Shown in pieces: positions 27,038 to 36,288 of a stretch of 64,000 nucleotides of DNA (positions are counted from its first letter, which is position 1; the number at the start of each line of letters is the position of its first letter). The stretch is from Burkholderia sp. D-99 (lineage in GTDB: Bacteria > Pseudomonadota > Gammaproteobacteria > Burkholderiales > Burkholderiaceae): NCBI RefSeq assembly GCF_011605345.1, contig NZ_JAAOXM010000009.1, positions 124,001 to 188,000 of the forward strand. Reading direction: 5' to 3'. Position numbers and translations under genes: made by a program. The notes beneath the pieces were generated by a model. It made no database searches. It saw only the letters and a program-made list of their open reading frames with translations, and had not been told where the DNA came from.

Positions 27038-27388
27038 CACAAGTTGAAAAAATGAAAAGAATAGAAAAAGTTCTACGGGGTAGCAGAAAATAAAGCGCGG
27101 GGTTAGCGCGTTGCCGGCACGTGATGCACGTGCCGGCCGCGGAAGTGTCTGCATGTACGGCGGGGCCAATCATCGTCGGACAACAACAAGGCATGCAGGC
27201 CGACTTGCGGGATAAGCGGCGTTCCGTCGTCCCACCGGGGAATGCAGTGATCGGGCGGCGGCGGACGTTTTTTAATCCGGAAGATTTTTCCGGTCACCGT
27301 CGAAAGACGGTTTCGGGGGGCGAATCGACAGACGGCGAAGCCGCAGCGATTGCGCCAACGGAAAAGCGCCACGAGGGCGCTTTTTTCT
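27038..27388 (+). ncRNA. Candidate intergenic small RNA
   Basis: A transcript from the promoter at 27002-27031 would carry a perfect 11-bp hairpin (27113-27123 with 27127-27137), a GC-rich stem with G-T pairs and a large loop followed by TTTTTT (27220-27273), and end at the latest at the intrinsic terminator 27363-27386. Expected lengths are about 235 or 350 nt. A 13-codon frame MKRIEKVLRGSRK begins at 27051 without a clear ribosome site. No known RNA family was recognised. The gap (26872-27418) holds no other gene. Confidence 0.35.
27363..27386 (+). terminator. Intrinsic terminator between traB-side gap and pxpA
   Basis: An 8-bp stem (27363-27370 with 27376-27383) and 5-nt loop run into a T-tract. 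Because A residues precede the stem, it may also end the leftward pxpA transcript, whose stop is about 33 bp away. Confidence 0.8.
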
Positions 27389-27418
27389 TTTGTGCGACGG
27401 ATAACGCGACCAGCTGGA

Positions 27419-28183
27419 TCACGCGCGTTCGTCGGCCTGCAGCATGCCGGGCGCGACCACGTCGACACCCACCGCCTCGAGCGCGGCGCGAATCCGCTTC
27501 GCGAATACCAGTGCATGCGGCCCGTCGCCGTGCAGGCAGACGGTCTGCGCATTGAGCATCACCCATTCGCCACCGATCGCGCGCACCTGACGGCTGCGCA
27601 CCATGTCCAGCGTGCGCGCGATCATCGTGTCCTCGTCGTCGATCAGCGCGCCGGGCTGGTTGCGGGGCACGAGCGAGCCGTCCGCGCGGTAGCCGCGATC
27701 GGCGAACACTTCCTCCACCGCGGCGAGCCCCGCGTGCCGCGCGGCCGCGACGAACACGCTGTTGGCGAGCCCGAATACCGCGAGCGACGGATCGAAATCG
27801 CGGATCGCGGACACCACCGCATCGGCGATCATCGGGTCGCGTGCGGCCTGGTTGTACAGCGCGCCGTGCGGTTTCACGTGCGCGATGCGTCCGCCCTCGG
27901 CCTGCGCGATCGCCGACAGCGCGCCGAGCTGGTACAGCACGCCCGCGTAGATGTCGCCGGCCGGCAGCTGCATTTCCTTGCGGCCGAAATTCTCCGGATC
28001 GTGAAAGCTCGGATGGGCGCCGATCGCCACGCCTTTCTGCACGGCCCAGCGCACGCAGTCGCGCATCGCGTTCGCACCGCCCGCATGCCACCCGCATGCG
28101 ATGTTCGCGGACGTGACGAGGTCGAGCAGCGCCTCGTCCGAACCGCATCCTTCGCCGAGATCGGCATTCAGATCGATTTCCAT
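27419..28183 (-). CDS. pxpA: 5-oxoprolinase subunit A (LamB/YcsF family)
   Basis: PxpA works with PxpB and PxpC to hydrolyse 5-oxoproline to glutamate with ATP. The 254-residue protein has the LamB/YcsF signature [19 protein letters not shown], then [13 protein letters not shown] and [18 protein letters not shown] (read in order), and [12 protein letters not shown]. The ATG at 28183 follows GAGGAA. It is the last gene of the leftward pxpB-pxpC-pxpA set, 67 bp after pxpC. Length is normal for the family. Confidence 0.96.
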   Translation of the reverse strand: MEIDLNADLGEGCGSDEALLDLVTSANIACGWHAGGANAMRDCVRWAVQKGVAIGAHPSFHDPENFGRKEMQLPAGDIYAGVLYQLGALSAIAQAEGGRIAHVKPHGALYNQAARDPMIADAVVSAIRDFDPSLAVFGLANSVFVAAARHAGLAAVEEVFADRGYRADGSLVPRNQPGALIDDEDTMIARTLDMVRSRQVRAIGGEWVMLNAQTVCLHGDGPHALVFAKRIRAALEAVGVDVVAPGMLQADERA

Positions 28184-28250
28184 GATGTTCCTCGTCCACT
28201 GATTGCGTGGCCCGTCTTTGCTACTGCCTTCGGTACTGCTACCGCCATTG

Positions 28251-29318
28251 TCATGCCGCGCGCGATTGGGCGCGGCGGCGCGCTTCCTCGCGCAGGTCGA
28301 TCGCAACGTCGATCTGCCGCAGATAGGCACGTTCTGCGGTCAGGGCGGCGCGCGCGGCGTCGGGTGTCGTGCGCACGAAGCGGATCGGCAGGTTGAGCCG
28401 CGCCTGCGCGAGTTTCCACAGATCCGCACGGATCACCGTGCCGATCTTCGGGTAGCCGCCGGTGGTCTGCGCGTCGTGCATCAGCACGATCGGCTGGCCG
28501 TTCGGCGGCACCTGGATCGTGCCGGGCAGCACCGCATGCGACAGCAGCTCGGCCGGCCGCTCGCGCACGAGTTCGACGCCGGCCAGCCGATAGCCCATGC
28601 GGTTGCTGTTCGCCGTGACGAGCCATTCCTCGTCCCAGAACGCCTGCTGTGAATCGGCTGCGAACGACGCGTAGTCGGGGCCCGGCAGCACGCGCACGGG
28701 CATCGCCCACGGCGCATGCGCGGGGCGGTGGCGGCGCGGCGGCTCGTCGACCCGCACGAACGCGCACCACGCCGGCGCCTTTACCCCGAATTCCGGCGCA
28801 TCGGCCGCGAGGCAGCCCATTCCGGCCGGAAGCACACCGACCGGGAGGCGATCGCCGTCGCGCAGCGCGCGGCCGCCGAGGCCGCCGAAGCGCGACGCGA
28901 GATCGGTGCTGCGCGAGCCGAGCATCGGCAGCACGTCGATGCCGCCGGCGATGCACAGGTAGCCGCGCATCCCGCGTTTCGCAGCCGGAAGCACGAGCGT
29001 CTGCCCGGCCTCGACCGGCAGGCTCCACCACGAATATACGCGCCGGCCGTCGAGCGTGGCGCCGAACTCGGTGCCGGTGATCGCGATGCGGGTCGCGCGG
29101 GTGAAGCGGAACGCGGCCGGGCCGATCGTGATTTCGACGGCCGCCGCGTCGGGACGGTTGCCGACCAGCCGGTTGCCGACCTCGAGCGCGAGGCCGTCGA
29201 GCGCGCCGCCCTGCGCGACGCCGAGATGGCGCGCGCCGCGGCGCCCGAGATCCTGCACGGTGGACAGCGGGCCGGCCCGCACCACCTCGATGGTGCCCGG
29301 TGCGTTGCTCTGGGTCAT
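28251..29318 (-). CDS. pxpC: 5-oxoprolinase subunit C (biotin-dependent carboxyltransferase fold)
   Basis: This 355-residue KipA/YbgK-type protein contains the family marks [19 protein letters not shown] near the N-terminus, [20 protein letters not shown] in the middle, and [10 protein letters not shown] and the C-terminal [15 protein letters not shown]. Together with PxpB it activates 5-oxoproline for cleavage. The ATG at 29318 overlaps the pxpB stop (ATGA), showing translational coupling. Confidence 0.95.
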   Translation of the reverse strand: MTQSNAPGTIEVVRAGPLSTVQDLGRRGARHLGVAQGGALDGLALEVGNRLVGNRPDAAAVEITIGPAAFRFTRATRIAITGTEFGATLDGRRVYSWWSLPVEAGQTLVLPAAKRGMRGYLCIAGGIDVLPMLGSRSTDLASRFGGLGGRALRDGDRLPVGVLPAGMGCLAADAPEFGVKAPAWCAFVRVDEPPRRHRPAHAPWAMPVRVLPGPDYASFAADSQQAFWDEEWLVTANSNRMGYRLAGVELVRERPAELLSHAVLPGTIQVPPNGQPIVLMHDAQTTGGYPKIGTVIRADLWKLAQARLNLPIRFVRTTPDAARAALTAERAYLRQIDVAIDLREEARRRAQSRAA

Positions 29319-29971
29319 CGTGCGTCGACTCCCGCAATGGTGAAGCGCACGCGGTCGCCGGGCAGCAGCAGCGTCGGCTGCGGCCGCGCCGGATCGAACA
29401 GCACCTGTGACGTGCGGCCGATCAGTTGCCAGCCGCCGGGTGACTTGGCCGGGTAGACGCCGGTTTGCGCGCCGCCGATGCCGACCGAGCCGGCCGGCAC
29501 CTCGAGGCGCGGCGCCGCGCGGCGCGGCGTGTGCAGCGCGGCATCGAGCCCGCCGAGATACGCGAAGCCCGGCTGGAAGCCGACGAAGAACACGACGTAG
29601 GCGCCGGCTGCGTGGCGCGCGACGACCTCGTCGGCCGACAGGCCGGTATGGGCGGCGACGGCCGGCAGGTCGGGGCCGGCTGCGCCGCCGTACTCGACCG
29701 GGATCTCGACCTCGCGACCGTCCGCATGCTCGACGTCGGCCGTCTCCCACGCGTCGCGCAGCGCCGGCGTGAGCGACTCGGCCGTCGTGGCGAGCGCGTC
29801 GAATACGATCGTCAGGTTGTTCATGCCGGGCACGACGTCGACCACGTCGGGCCACGCGCGCGCGGCCTCGGCAACGGCCCAGACGCGGCGCTGGCAATCG
29901 AGCGTGGCGGGTGGCGGCACCTCGCAGACGAGGGCGGCATCGCCGAGCGGATAAATGCGGGGTTGCGTCAT
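29315..29971 (-). CDS. pxpB: 5-oxoprolinase subunit B (KipI family)
   Basis: This 218-residue protein carries the KipI/YbgJ signatures: IYPLGDAALVCEV at the N-terminus, VVDVVPGMNNLTIVFD, then the conserved FVGFQPGFAYLGGLD and VPAGSVGIGGAQTGVYP, and SPGGWQLIGRT near the C-terminus. It is the first gene of the leftward set and is divergent from a winged-helix regulator, with an inverted repeat between them. Confidence 0.95.
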   Translation of the reverse strand: MTQPRIYPLGDAALVCEVPPPATLDCQRRVWAVAEAARAWPDVVDVVPGMNNLTIVFDALATTAESLTPALRDAWETADVEHADGREVEIPVEYGGAAGPDLPAVAAHTGLSADEVVARHAAGAYVVFFVGFQPGFAYLGGLDAALHTPRRAAPRLEVPAGSVGIGGAQTGVYPAKSPGGWQLIGRTSQVLFDPARPQPTLLLPGDRVRFTIAGVDAR

Positions 29972-29993
29972 CGGACTGGCACGGTTCGGACGG

Positions 29994-30011
29994 CAATGTT
30001 AGCGCACATTG
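29994..30011. promoter_or_regulatory. Inverted-repeat operator candidate between pxpB and the regulator
   Basis: CAATGT-N6-ACATTG is a perfect 6-6-6 inverted repeat, 23 bp upstream of the pxpB start codon and about 110 bp upstream of the divergent MarR-like gene. Such symmetry suits a winged-helix dimer. The adjacent AT-rich stretch (30008-30045) probably contains promoter elements. Confidence 0.45.
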
Positions 30012-30119
30012 TCAATAAAATATCGACATCTTCCCAATAAGCGTTTTCGCCTAGCCCGTATGTCCGGGCTTGTGGCGTACACTCGGCACACCCTGTCATC
30101 CGGCTTGCTCCGCCTTTCC

Positions 30120-30632
30120 ATGAAGCGTCCTGCGACCAAGATCGTGTCATCCGAACACCTCGTTTCCGATTCGAGCGCGGAGCTGTCGGAGCTCGAATAC
30201 GGGCTCATCATGGCAGGCAATGCATTCAACCGGTGGATGGTGCGCTGCATGTCGGCGGCAGGCGCGAAGGACATGACGGCGGTCGAGGTGTCGCTGCTGC
30301 ATCACGTCAGCCATCGTGAACGCAAGAAGAAGCTCGCCGACATCTGCTTCGTGCTCAATATCGAGGATACGCACGTCGCGACCTATGCGCTGAAAAAACT
30401 GATCGCCCGCGGCTATGTGAAGAGCGAGAAGAATGGCAAGGAGGTGTTTTTCTTCGCGACCGACGCGGGCCGCGACCTGTGCCTGAAGTATCGCGAGGTG
30501 CGCGAGCACTGCCTGATCGAGACGCTGAAGGACAGCGGGCTCACCAACGAGCAGATCGGCGATGCGGCGCAGTTGCTGCGCAACGCATCGGGCCTGTACG
30601 ACACGGCCGCGCGCGCGGCGGCGTCGCTGTAA
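30120..30632 (+). CDS. MarR-like winged-helix transcriptional regulator
   Basis: This cytoplasmic protein of 170 residues matches predicted MarR-type winged-helix regulators: SELEYGLIMAGNAFNRWMVR, then the helix-turn-helix region MTAVEVSLLHHVSHRERKKK..LADICFVLNIEDTHVATYALKKLIARGYVKSE (in order, in parts) and the wing KNGKEVFFFATDAGRDL. Start is uncertain: ATG 30120 is favoured by where conservation begins; ATG 30060 and TTG 30009 are in frame. Divergent transcription from pxpB suggests control of 5-oxoproline use, an inference. Confidence 0.83.
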   Translation: MKRPATKIVSSEHLVSDSSAELSELEYGLIMAGNAFNRWMVRCMSAAGAKDMTAVEVSLLHHVSHRERKKKLADICFVLNIEDTHVATYALKKLIARGYVKSEKNGKEVFFFATDAGRDLCLKYREVREHCLIETLKDSGLTNEQIGDAAQLLRNASGLYDTAARAAASL

Positions 30633-30706
30633 ACGGTTGCGCCGAGGGTGGCGCGCGGCCATGCGCTGACGGGCGTGCGACGCCGGACGCGGCGCCGCCC
30701 GCGGCA

Positions 30707-31315
30707 TCACCCGGCGGCCGGGTAGAGCGCGCCGTCGGTCACGATCCAGCGCAGCGCGAGATCGTGCGCTTCGGCCGGCAGGGCGTCGACGCGGCATGCT
30801 TCATAGGCGATGCCGACCGTCACGGGCGGCTGGCTGCCCGGCCACGTGGCGAGCGTGCGGTCGTAATAACCGCCGCCGTAGCCAAGCCGGTACCGCTGCA
30901 GATCGAATCCCACACAGGGGATCAGCAACAGGTCGGGCACGACGACGATTCCCGACGCCGGTTCCGGAATCCGGTGATGACCTTCGCGCATCGGCGTGTG
31001 CGTGTCCCATGCGTGGAACTCGAGCGGCGTGTGTCGCTCACCGATCACGGGCAGCGCGGCGCGCCGGCCGGCACTGGCCGCGCACCAGGCGAGCACCGCA
31101 TCGCGCGCATCGAATTCGCCCGCCAGCGGCCAGTAGAACCCGACCGTGCGCGGCGCGAGCCGTTCGAGCAGCGTGCGCAGCCGCGCGTCGAGCGCGGCGT
31201 TCGCGGCGGGTTGCGACGCGGCGTCGCGCCGCGCGCCGGACAGCGTTTTGCGTAGCGCAACCTTCGGGTTTGGCACAGGGTTGCGTGCTATGCTTTCGCT
31301 CACTTCGCGCTCCAT
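30707..31315 (-). CDS. fau: 5-formyltetrahydrofolate cyclo-ligase
   Basis: The enzyme converts 5-formyl-THF to 5,10-methenyl-THF using ATP. The 202-residue protein begins its conserved part with ALRKTLSGAR, has VGFYWPLAGEFDAR for the substrate pocket, and the strong signature PDLLLIPCVGFDLQRYRLGYGGGYYDR, of which GYGGGYYDR binds ATP phosphate. The 6S RNA gene often linked to this gene in gammaproteobacteria was not seen. Divergent from slt; the two starts are only 8 bp apart, so promoters overlap coding sequence. Confidence 0.93.
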   Translation of the reverse strand: MEREVSESIARNPVPNPKVALRKTLSGARRDAASQPAANAALDARLRTLLERLAPRTVGFYWPLAGEFDARDAVLAWCAASAGRRAALPVIGERHTPLEFHAWDTHTPMREGHHRIPEPASGIVVVPDLLLIPCVGFDLQRYRLGYGGGYYDRTLATWPGSQPPVTVGIAYEACRVDALPAEAHDLALRWIVTDGALYPAAG

Positions 31316-31323
31316 TCAAAACG

Positions 31324-33276
31324 ATGTCGAACAGCCTTTTCCGAGTATATCGCGCGGTCGCGCTGACGCTTTCGGCCACCGCGCTCGTCGCGGGCACTGC
31401 CGCGTGCGCCGCACCGAACGACGATACGGTCTCCGGGGACGACCAGACCTTCGTGCAGCTTCGTGAAGCCGCGCGCCGCAACGACGCCGCGAAAGCCGCC
31501 CAGCTCGCGTCGATGATTCCGAACTATCCGGTACCGTCCTACGTCGAGTATTTCCAGATCAAGCCGCAGCTGTTCGATGCGACGGGCCGCGCGCGCGCGG
31601 ACGCGCCGGACGCGCCCGTGCAGTCGTTCCTGCAGCGCTACGACGGCCAGGCGATCGCCGACCGCCTGCGCAACGACTACCTGCTCGTGCTCGGCGCGCG
31701 CCACGACTGGCGCAACTTCGACGATCAATACAAGCGCTTCGTGCTCGACGACGACACGCAGGTCAAGTGCTATGCGCTGGAATCGCGCGCGGCGCGCGGC
31801 GAGAACGTCGCTGACGCGGCGCGCGCGCTGCTCGTCGAGCCGAAGAATTACGGCGACGCGTGCGTCGACCTGATCACCGCGCTGACGGTCAACCAGCAGT
31901 TCACGAGCGACGACGTGTGGCAGCAGGCGCGCCTCGCGTACGAGCAGAACTACACGACGCTTGGCGGCAAGATCGTCGACGCGCTCGGCCCGCGCCCGGT
32001 CGGCTTCGACCAGGCGACGAGCGCGCCGCCGCTGTACCTCGCGCGCGGCGTCGGCCCCGACGCGACGTCGCACCAGCTCGCGCTGATCGCGCTCGGCCGC
32101 ATGGCGCGCAACGATCCGGACGCGGCAGCCGGGATGCTGACGTCGGTCGCCGCATCGCTGAACAAGCAGGAACAGGCGATCGCGTGGGGTGCGATCGGCT
32201 ACCAGGGCGCGATCAAGCGCTCGGCGCTCGCATCGGTCTGGTACGCGAAATCCGCGAACGCGCCGCTGTCGAACCCGGGCTACGAATGGCGCACGCGCGC
32301 CGCGCTGCTCGCCGGCAACTGGCCGATGGTGCGCTGGTCGATCGAGCAGATGCCGCCGTCGCTGCGCGACGATCCGGCCTGGATCTACTGGCATGCGCGC
32401 GCGCTCAAGCAGAGCGGCGACACGCTGCAGGCGAACCAGGAATTCGAGCAGGTCGCCGGCCAGTTCAACTTCTACGGGCAGCTTGCCGGTGAAGAGCTCG
32501 GCCAGCGCACGACGATCCCGCCGCGCACGAAGGTGAGCGACGGCGAGATCGACGCGATGAGCAAGATTCCGGGCTTCGCGCTCGCGCAGCGTTTCTACGC
32601 GCTGAACCTGCGCCTCGAAGGCAACCGCGAATGGAACTGGCCGCTGCGCGGGATGACCGATCGCCAGCTGCTCGCGGCCGCCGAGTACGGCAAGCGTGTC
32701 GACCTGCTCGACCGCACGGTCAACACGGCCGACCGCACGAAAGCCGAGCACGACTTCACGCTGCGCTACCCGTCGCCGTACCGCAACATCGTCGAGCGCT
32801 ACGCGCAGTCGACGGGCCTCGACACCGAATGGGCGTACGGGCTGATCCGCCAGGAGTCGCGTTTCATCACGAGCGCGCGTTCGTCGGTGGGCGCGGGCGG
32901 CCTGATGCAGCTGATGCCGGCCACCGCGCAGATGGTCGCGAAGAAGCTCGGCATGGGCACGATCTCGCGCACGCAGATGCACGACATCGATACCAACATC
33001 CAGCTCGGCACCTGGTACCTGGCGGATATCTACAACAACTTCGACAGCTCGCCGGTGCTCGCCACGGCCGGCTACAACGCGGGCCCGGGCCGGCCGCGCC
33101 AGTGGCGCCAGGTGTTGACGCAGCCGGTCGAAGGCGCGATCTTCGCAGAAACGATTCCGTTCAACGAGACGCGCGACTACGTGAAGAACGTGCTGTCGAA
33201 CACCGTCTATTACGCGGCGCTCTTCGAGGGCAAACCGCAGTCGTTGAAGAAACGTCTAGGCATGATCTCGCCCTGA
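31324..33276 (+). CDS. slt: Soluble lytic murein transglycosylase
   Basis: This 650-residue periplasmic enzyme cleaves peptidoglycan glycan strands to form 1,6-anhydro ends. A signal peptide ends near residue 27-30 (VAGTAACAAPN); the cysteine there is not in a good lipobox. A long alpha-helical superhelix (U/L domains) is followed by the SLT catalytic domain from about 490: YGLIRQESRF with catalytic E511, VGAGGLMQLMPATAQ and ATAGYNAGPGRPRQW. The ATG at 31324 is the start. It is divergent from fau. Confidence 0.95.
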   Translation: MSNSLFRVYRAVALTLSATALVAGTAACAAPNDDTVSGDDQTFVQLREAARRNDAAKAAQLASMIPNYPVPSYVEYFQIKPQLFDATGRARADAPDAPVQSFLQRYDGQAIADRLRNDYLLVLGARHDWRNFDDQYKRFVLDDDTQVKCYALESRAARGENVADAARALLVEPKNYGDACVDLITALTVNQQFTSDDVWQQARLAYEQNYTTLGGKIVDALGPRPVGFDQATSAPPLYLARGVGPDATSHQLALIALGRMARNDPDAAAGMLTSVAASLNKQEQAIAWGAIGYQGAIKRSALASVWYAKSANAPLSNPGYEWRTRAALLAGNWPMVRWSIEQMPPSLRDDPAWIYWHARALKQSGDTLQANQEFEQVAGQFNFYGQLAGEELGQRTTIPPRTKVSDGEIDAMSKIPGFALAQRFYALNLRLEGNREWNWPLRGMTDRQLLAAAEYGKRVDLLDRTVNTADRTKAEHDFTLRYPSPYRNIVERYAQSTGLDTEWAYGLIRQESRFITSARSSVGAGGLMQLMPATAQMVAKKLGMGTISRTQMHDIDTNIQLGTWYLADIYNNFDSSPVLATAGYNAGPGRPRQWRQVLTQPVEGAIFAETIPFNETRDYVKNVLSNTVYYAALFEGKPQSLKKRLGMISP

Positions 33277-33289
33277 TCCGCAATCTTCA

Positions 33290-33321
33290 CACTGCCGCGC
33301 GAGACGCGGCAGTGTTCTTTT
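33290..33321 (+). terminator. Intrinsic terminator after slt
   Basis: A perfect 10-bp stem (33290-33299 with 33305-33314) with a CGAGA loop is followed by TTCTTTT. It lies 14 bp after the slt stop and 13 bp before the next start, so the epimerase-like gene probably needs read-through or its own start signals. Confidence 0.85.
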
Positions 33322-33333
33322 GAGGTTCCTGAC

Positions 33334-34293
33334 ATGGACCGCCAGACCGTCGCGCTGCTGGGCGGCACCGGCTTCATCGGCAGCCGGCTCGTCAATGCGC
33401 TGATCGACGCCGGCAAGCAGGTACGGATCGGCACGCGCCGGCGCGACCACGCGCGCCACCTGCAGATGCTGCCGGTCGAAATCGTCGAACTCGAAGGGCT
33501 CGACACCCGCACGCTCGCGCGCTTCGTCGCCGGTGCGCACGCGGCGATCAACCTCGTCGGCGTGCTGCACGGCGGCCGCGGTACGCCGTACGGGCCAGGC
33601 TTCGAGCGTGCGCACGTCACGCTGCCCGCCGCGCTCGCGACCGCCTGCACCGAGGTGGGCGTGCAGCGCGTGCTGCACATGAGCGCGCTCGGCGCCGATT
33701 CGCACGGCGCGAGCATGTACCAGCGCTCGAAGGGCGACGGCGAGGCCGCGCTGCATGCGATCGCGGCGACCGATTCGCTCGCGCTGACGATCTTCCGCCC
33801 GTCGGTCGTGTTCGGCCCCGGCGATGCGTTCCTCAACACGTTCGCGAACTTGCAGCGCACGGTGCCCGTGCTGCCGCTCGCGATGCCCGATGCGCGCTTC
33901 CAGCCCGTGTTCGTCGGCGATGTCGTGCGCGCGTTCGTCAACACGCTCGATCTCGCGGCCGCACACGGCAAGACCTACGAGCTCGGCGGCCCGACCGTCT
34001 ACACGCTCGAGCAACTGGTGCGCTATTGCGGCACGCTCGTCGGCCGTCAGGCACGCATCGTGCGGCTGCCCGACGCGCTCGCGCGGCTGCAGGCGAGCGT
34101 GTTCGAATGCCTGCCCGGCGAGCCCGTGCTCACGCGCGACAATCTCGCGACGATGTCGGTGCCGAACGTGCTGTCGGGGCCGCTCGCGCCGGAGCTCGGG
34201 ATCTCGCCCGCGAGTCTCGAAAGCATCGCGCCCACGTATCTCGGCAATACCGCGCAGCGGTCACGGTTCGACTGGTTCCGCTCGCGCCGCTAG
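33334..34293 (+). CDS. Complex I NDUFA9-type NAD(P)-binding protein (SDR/epimerase fold)
   Basis: This 319-residue atypical extended-SDR protein starts with the Rossmann motif VALLGGTGFIGSRLVNALI and a basic TRRRDHARHL turn. AINLVGVLHGGRG and VLHMSALGADSHGASMYQRSKGDGE (in parts) match the NDUFA9-like group, and FRPSVVFGPGDAFLN is the usual later motif. Whether it acts in respiration or as an oxidoreductase is not known. It is followed by a GST gene. Confidence 0.87.
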   Translation: MDRQTVALLGGTGFIGSRLVNALIDAGKQVRIGTRRRDHARHLQMLPVEIVELEGLDTRTLARFVAGAHAAINLVGVLHGGRGTPYGPGFERAHVTLPAALATACTEVGVQRVLHMSALGADSHGASMYQRSKGDGEAALHAIAATDSLALTIFRPSVVFGPGDAFLNTFANLQRTVPVLPLAMPDARFQPVFVGDVVRAFVNTLDLAAAHGKTYELGGPTVYTLEQLVRYCGTLVGRQARIVRLPDALARLQASVFECLPGEPVLTRDNLATMSVPNVLSGPLAPELGISPASLESIAPTYLGNTAQRSRFDWFRSRR

Positions 34294-34357
34294 GCTGGCC
34301 CGGGGTGCCGTCGTTCCGCTTCTTTCTTTTCACTTTCGCGCTTTCCGGAACACCGTC

Positions 34358-35005
34358 ATGAAACTCGTCATTGGAGACAAGAACTACTCGTCGTGGTCGA
34401 TGCGTCCGTGGCTGCTGCTCGCGCATTTCGGCATCCCGTTCGACGAGGTCGCGATCGAGCTGCGCCACGACGACACGGCCGCACGCATCCTCGAGTATTC
34501 GCCGTCCGGCAAGGTGCCGTGCCTGATCGACGACCACGGCGTCGCGATCTGGGATTCGCTCGCGATCGCCGAGACGCTCGCCGAACGCTATCCGCAGTTT
34601 CCGATGTGGCCGGCCGATCCACTCGAGCGCGTGCATGCGCGCTGCGTCGCGGCCGAGATGCATGCGGGCTTCGCGGCGCTGCGCACGCAGATGGGCATGA
34701 ACGTGCGCGCGTCGATGCCGGGACGCGGCGCGACGCCCGAGGCGCTCGCCGACGTCGCGCGTATCGATGCGCTGTGGAGCGCGTGTCTCGAGGCGTCGGG
34801 CGGGCCGTTCCTGTTCGGTGAATTCGGGATCGCCGATGCGATGTACGCGCCGGTCGTGATGCGCTTCAATACGTACGCGCCGGGCCTGTCGCCGGAAGCG
34901 GCCGGCTATGCGGCCCGCGTGACGGCGCTGCCGGCCGTCCAGCGCTGGATCGACGCCGCGCGCCGCGAAACGAACGTGATCGCCGAATACGAGCCCCGGC
35001 CATGA
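34358..35005 (+). CDS. Glutathione S-transferase family protein
   Basis: This 215-residue protein has a thioredoxin-like N-terminal domain: KLVIGDKNYSSWSMRPWLLL, with the SxWSxR pattern that replaces the usual catalytic Tyr region in this bacterial subgroup, GKVPCLIDDHGVAIWDSLAI with cis-Pro, and an all-helical C-terminal domain (FGIADAMYAPVVMRF). It probably conjugates or isomerises small electrophiles; substrate unknown. Its stop overlaps the cca start. Confidence 0.92.
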   Translation: MKLVIGDKNYSSWSMRPWLLLAHFGIPFDEVAIELRHDDTAARILEYSPSGKVPCLIDDHGVAIWDSLAIAETLAERYPQFPMWPADPLERVHARCVAAEMHAGFAALRTQMGMNVRASMPGRGATPEALADVARIDALWSACLEASGGPFLFGEFGIADAMYAPVVMRFNTYAPGLSPEAAGYAARVTALPAVQRWIDAARRETNVIAEYEPRP

Positions 35006-36243
35006 ACATCTACGCAGTAGGCGGCGCCATCCGCGACGAATTGCTCGGCGTGCCCGTGCAGGACCGCGACTACGTGGTGGTGGGCGCGACCCCCGAGCAG
35101 ATGGCCGCGCAGGGCTTCCGGCCGGTGGGCAAGGACTTCCCGGTCTTCCTGCATCCGCGGACGCAGGAGGAGTACGCGCTGGCGCGCACCGAGCGCAAGA
35201 CGGCGGCCGGCTATCACGGCTTCCAGTTCCATTACGCGCCGGACGTCACGCTCGACGAGGATCTCGCGCGGCGTGACCTGACGATCAACGCGATGGCGCG
35301 CGAGGTGAGCCCGGAGGGTGAGCTGGTCGGGCCCGTGATCGATCCGTTCGACGGGCGGGCCGACCTGCGTTCGCGCGTGTTCCGCCATGTGAGCGATGCG
35401 TTCGTCGAGGATCCGGTGCGGATCCTGCGCATCGCGCGCTTCGCCGCGCGGTTCGCGGATTTCACGGTCGCGGACGAAACACTCGCGCTGATGCGGCGGA
35501 TGGTCGACGCGGGCGAGGTCGACGCGCTCGTGCCCGAACGCGTCTGGCAGGAAATCGCGCGCGGGCTGATGGAGGCGAAGCCGTCGCGGATGTTCGCGGT
35601 GCTGCGCGAGTGCGGCGCGCTCGCGCGCATCCTGCCCGAAGTCGATGCGCTGTGGGGCGTGCCGCAGCGCGCCGACTACCACCCGGAGGTCGACACGGGC
35701 GTGCACGTGATGATGGTCGTCGACTATGCGGCGAAGCAGGGTTATTCGCTGCCGGTGCGCTTCGCGGCGCTCACGCACGATCTCGGCAAGGCGACGACGC
35801 CTGCCGACGTGCTGCCGCGCCATATTGGCCACGAGGGTCGCAGCGTCGACCTGCTCAAGCCGTTGTGCGAGCGGCTGCGCGTGCCGAACGAATGCCGCGA
35901 TCTCGCGCTCGTGGTCGCGCGCGAGCACGGCAACCTGCATCGCGTGATGGAGATGGGCGCGGCCGCGCTGGTGCGGCTGTTCGAGCGCAGCGACGCGCTG
36001 CGCAAGCCGGCGCGTTTCGCCGAGATGCTGCAGGCGTGCGAATCGGATGCGCGCGGGCGGCTTGGGCTCGATGCGCAGCCGTATCCGCAGGCCGAGCGGC
36101 TGCGCGTCGCGCTTGCGGCCGCGCGCAGCGTCGATGCCGGCGCGATCGCGCGTGGCATCGGCAACGATACGGAGAAGATCCGGGAAGCCGTGCATCGCGC
36201 GCGGGTCGAGGCCGTCGCGCAGGCGCTCGAGATTGGCGAATAG
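35002..36243 (+). CDS. cca: Multifunctional CCA protein (tRNA nucleotidyltransferase with HD domain)
   Basis: The enzyme adds or repairs the 3' CCA end of tRNAs. The 413-residue protein has the class II nucleotidyltransferase head (YAVGGAIRDELLG, DRDYVVVG with metal-binding Asp pair), the RRDLTINAMA motif and the VEDPVRILRIARFAARF helix. A C-terminal HD phosphohydrolase domain (FAALTHDLGKATTP) marks the bifunctional type of beta- and gammaproteobacteria. It overlaps the GST gene by 4 bp. Confidence 0.96.
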   Translation: MNIYAVGGAIRDELLGVPVQDRDYVVVGATPEQMAAQGFRPVGKDFPVFLHPRTQEEYALARTERKTAAGYHGFQFHYAPDVTLDEDLARRDLTINAMAREVSPEGELVGPVIDPFDGRADLRSRVFRHVSDAFVEDPVRILRIARFAARFADFTVADETLALMRRMVDAGEVDALVPERVWQEIARGLMEAKPSRMFAVLRECGALARILPEVDALWGVPQRADYHPEVDTGVHVMMVVDYAAKQGYSLPVRFAALTHDLGKATTPADVLPRHIGHEGRSVDLLKPLCERLRVPNECRDLALVVAREHGNLHRVMEMGAAALVRLFERSDALRKPARFAEMLQACESDARGRLGLDAQPYPQAERLRVALAAARSVDAGAIARGIGNDTEKIREAVHRARVEAVAQALEIGE

Positions 36244-36288
36244 GGGCGTCGGGTCGGGAAGGGCGCGCGTCGCGCGCCTGGAAAGCCG

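Noticed and set aside
30633-31323. A 6S RNA gene next to 5-formyl-THF cyclo-ligase
   Set aside because: The linkage is common in gammaproteobacteria, but the flanking gaps here are too short (8 and 74 bp) to hold one.
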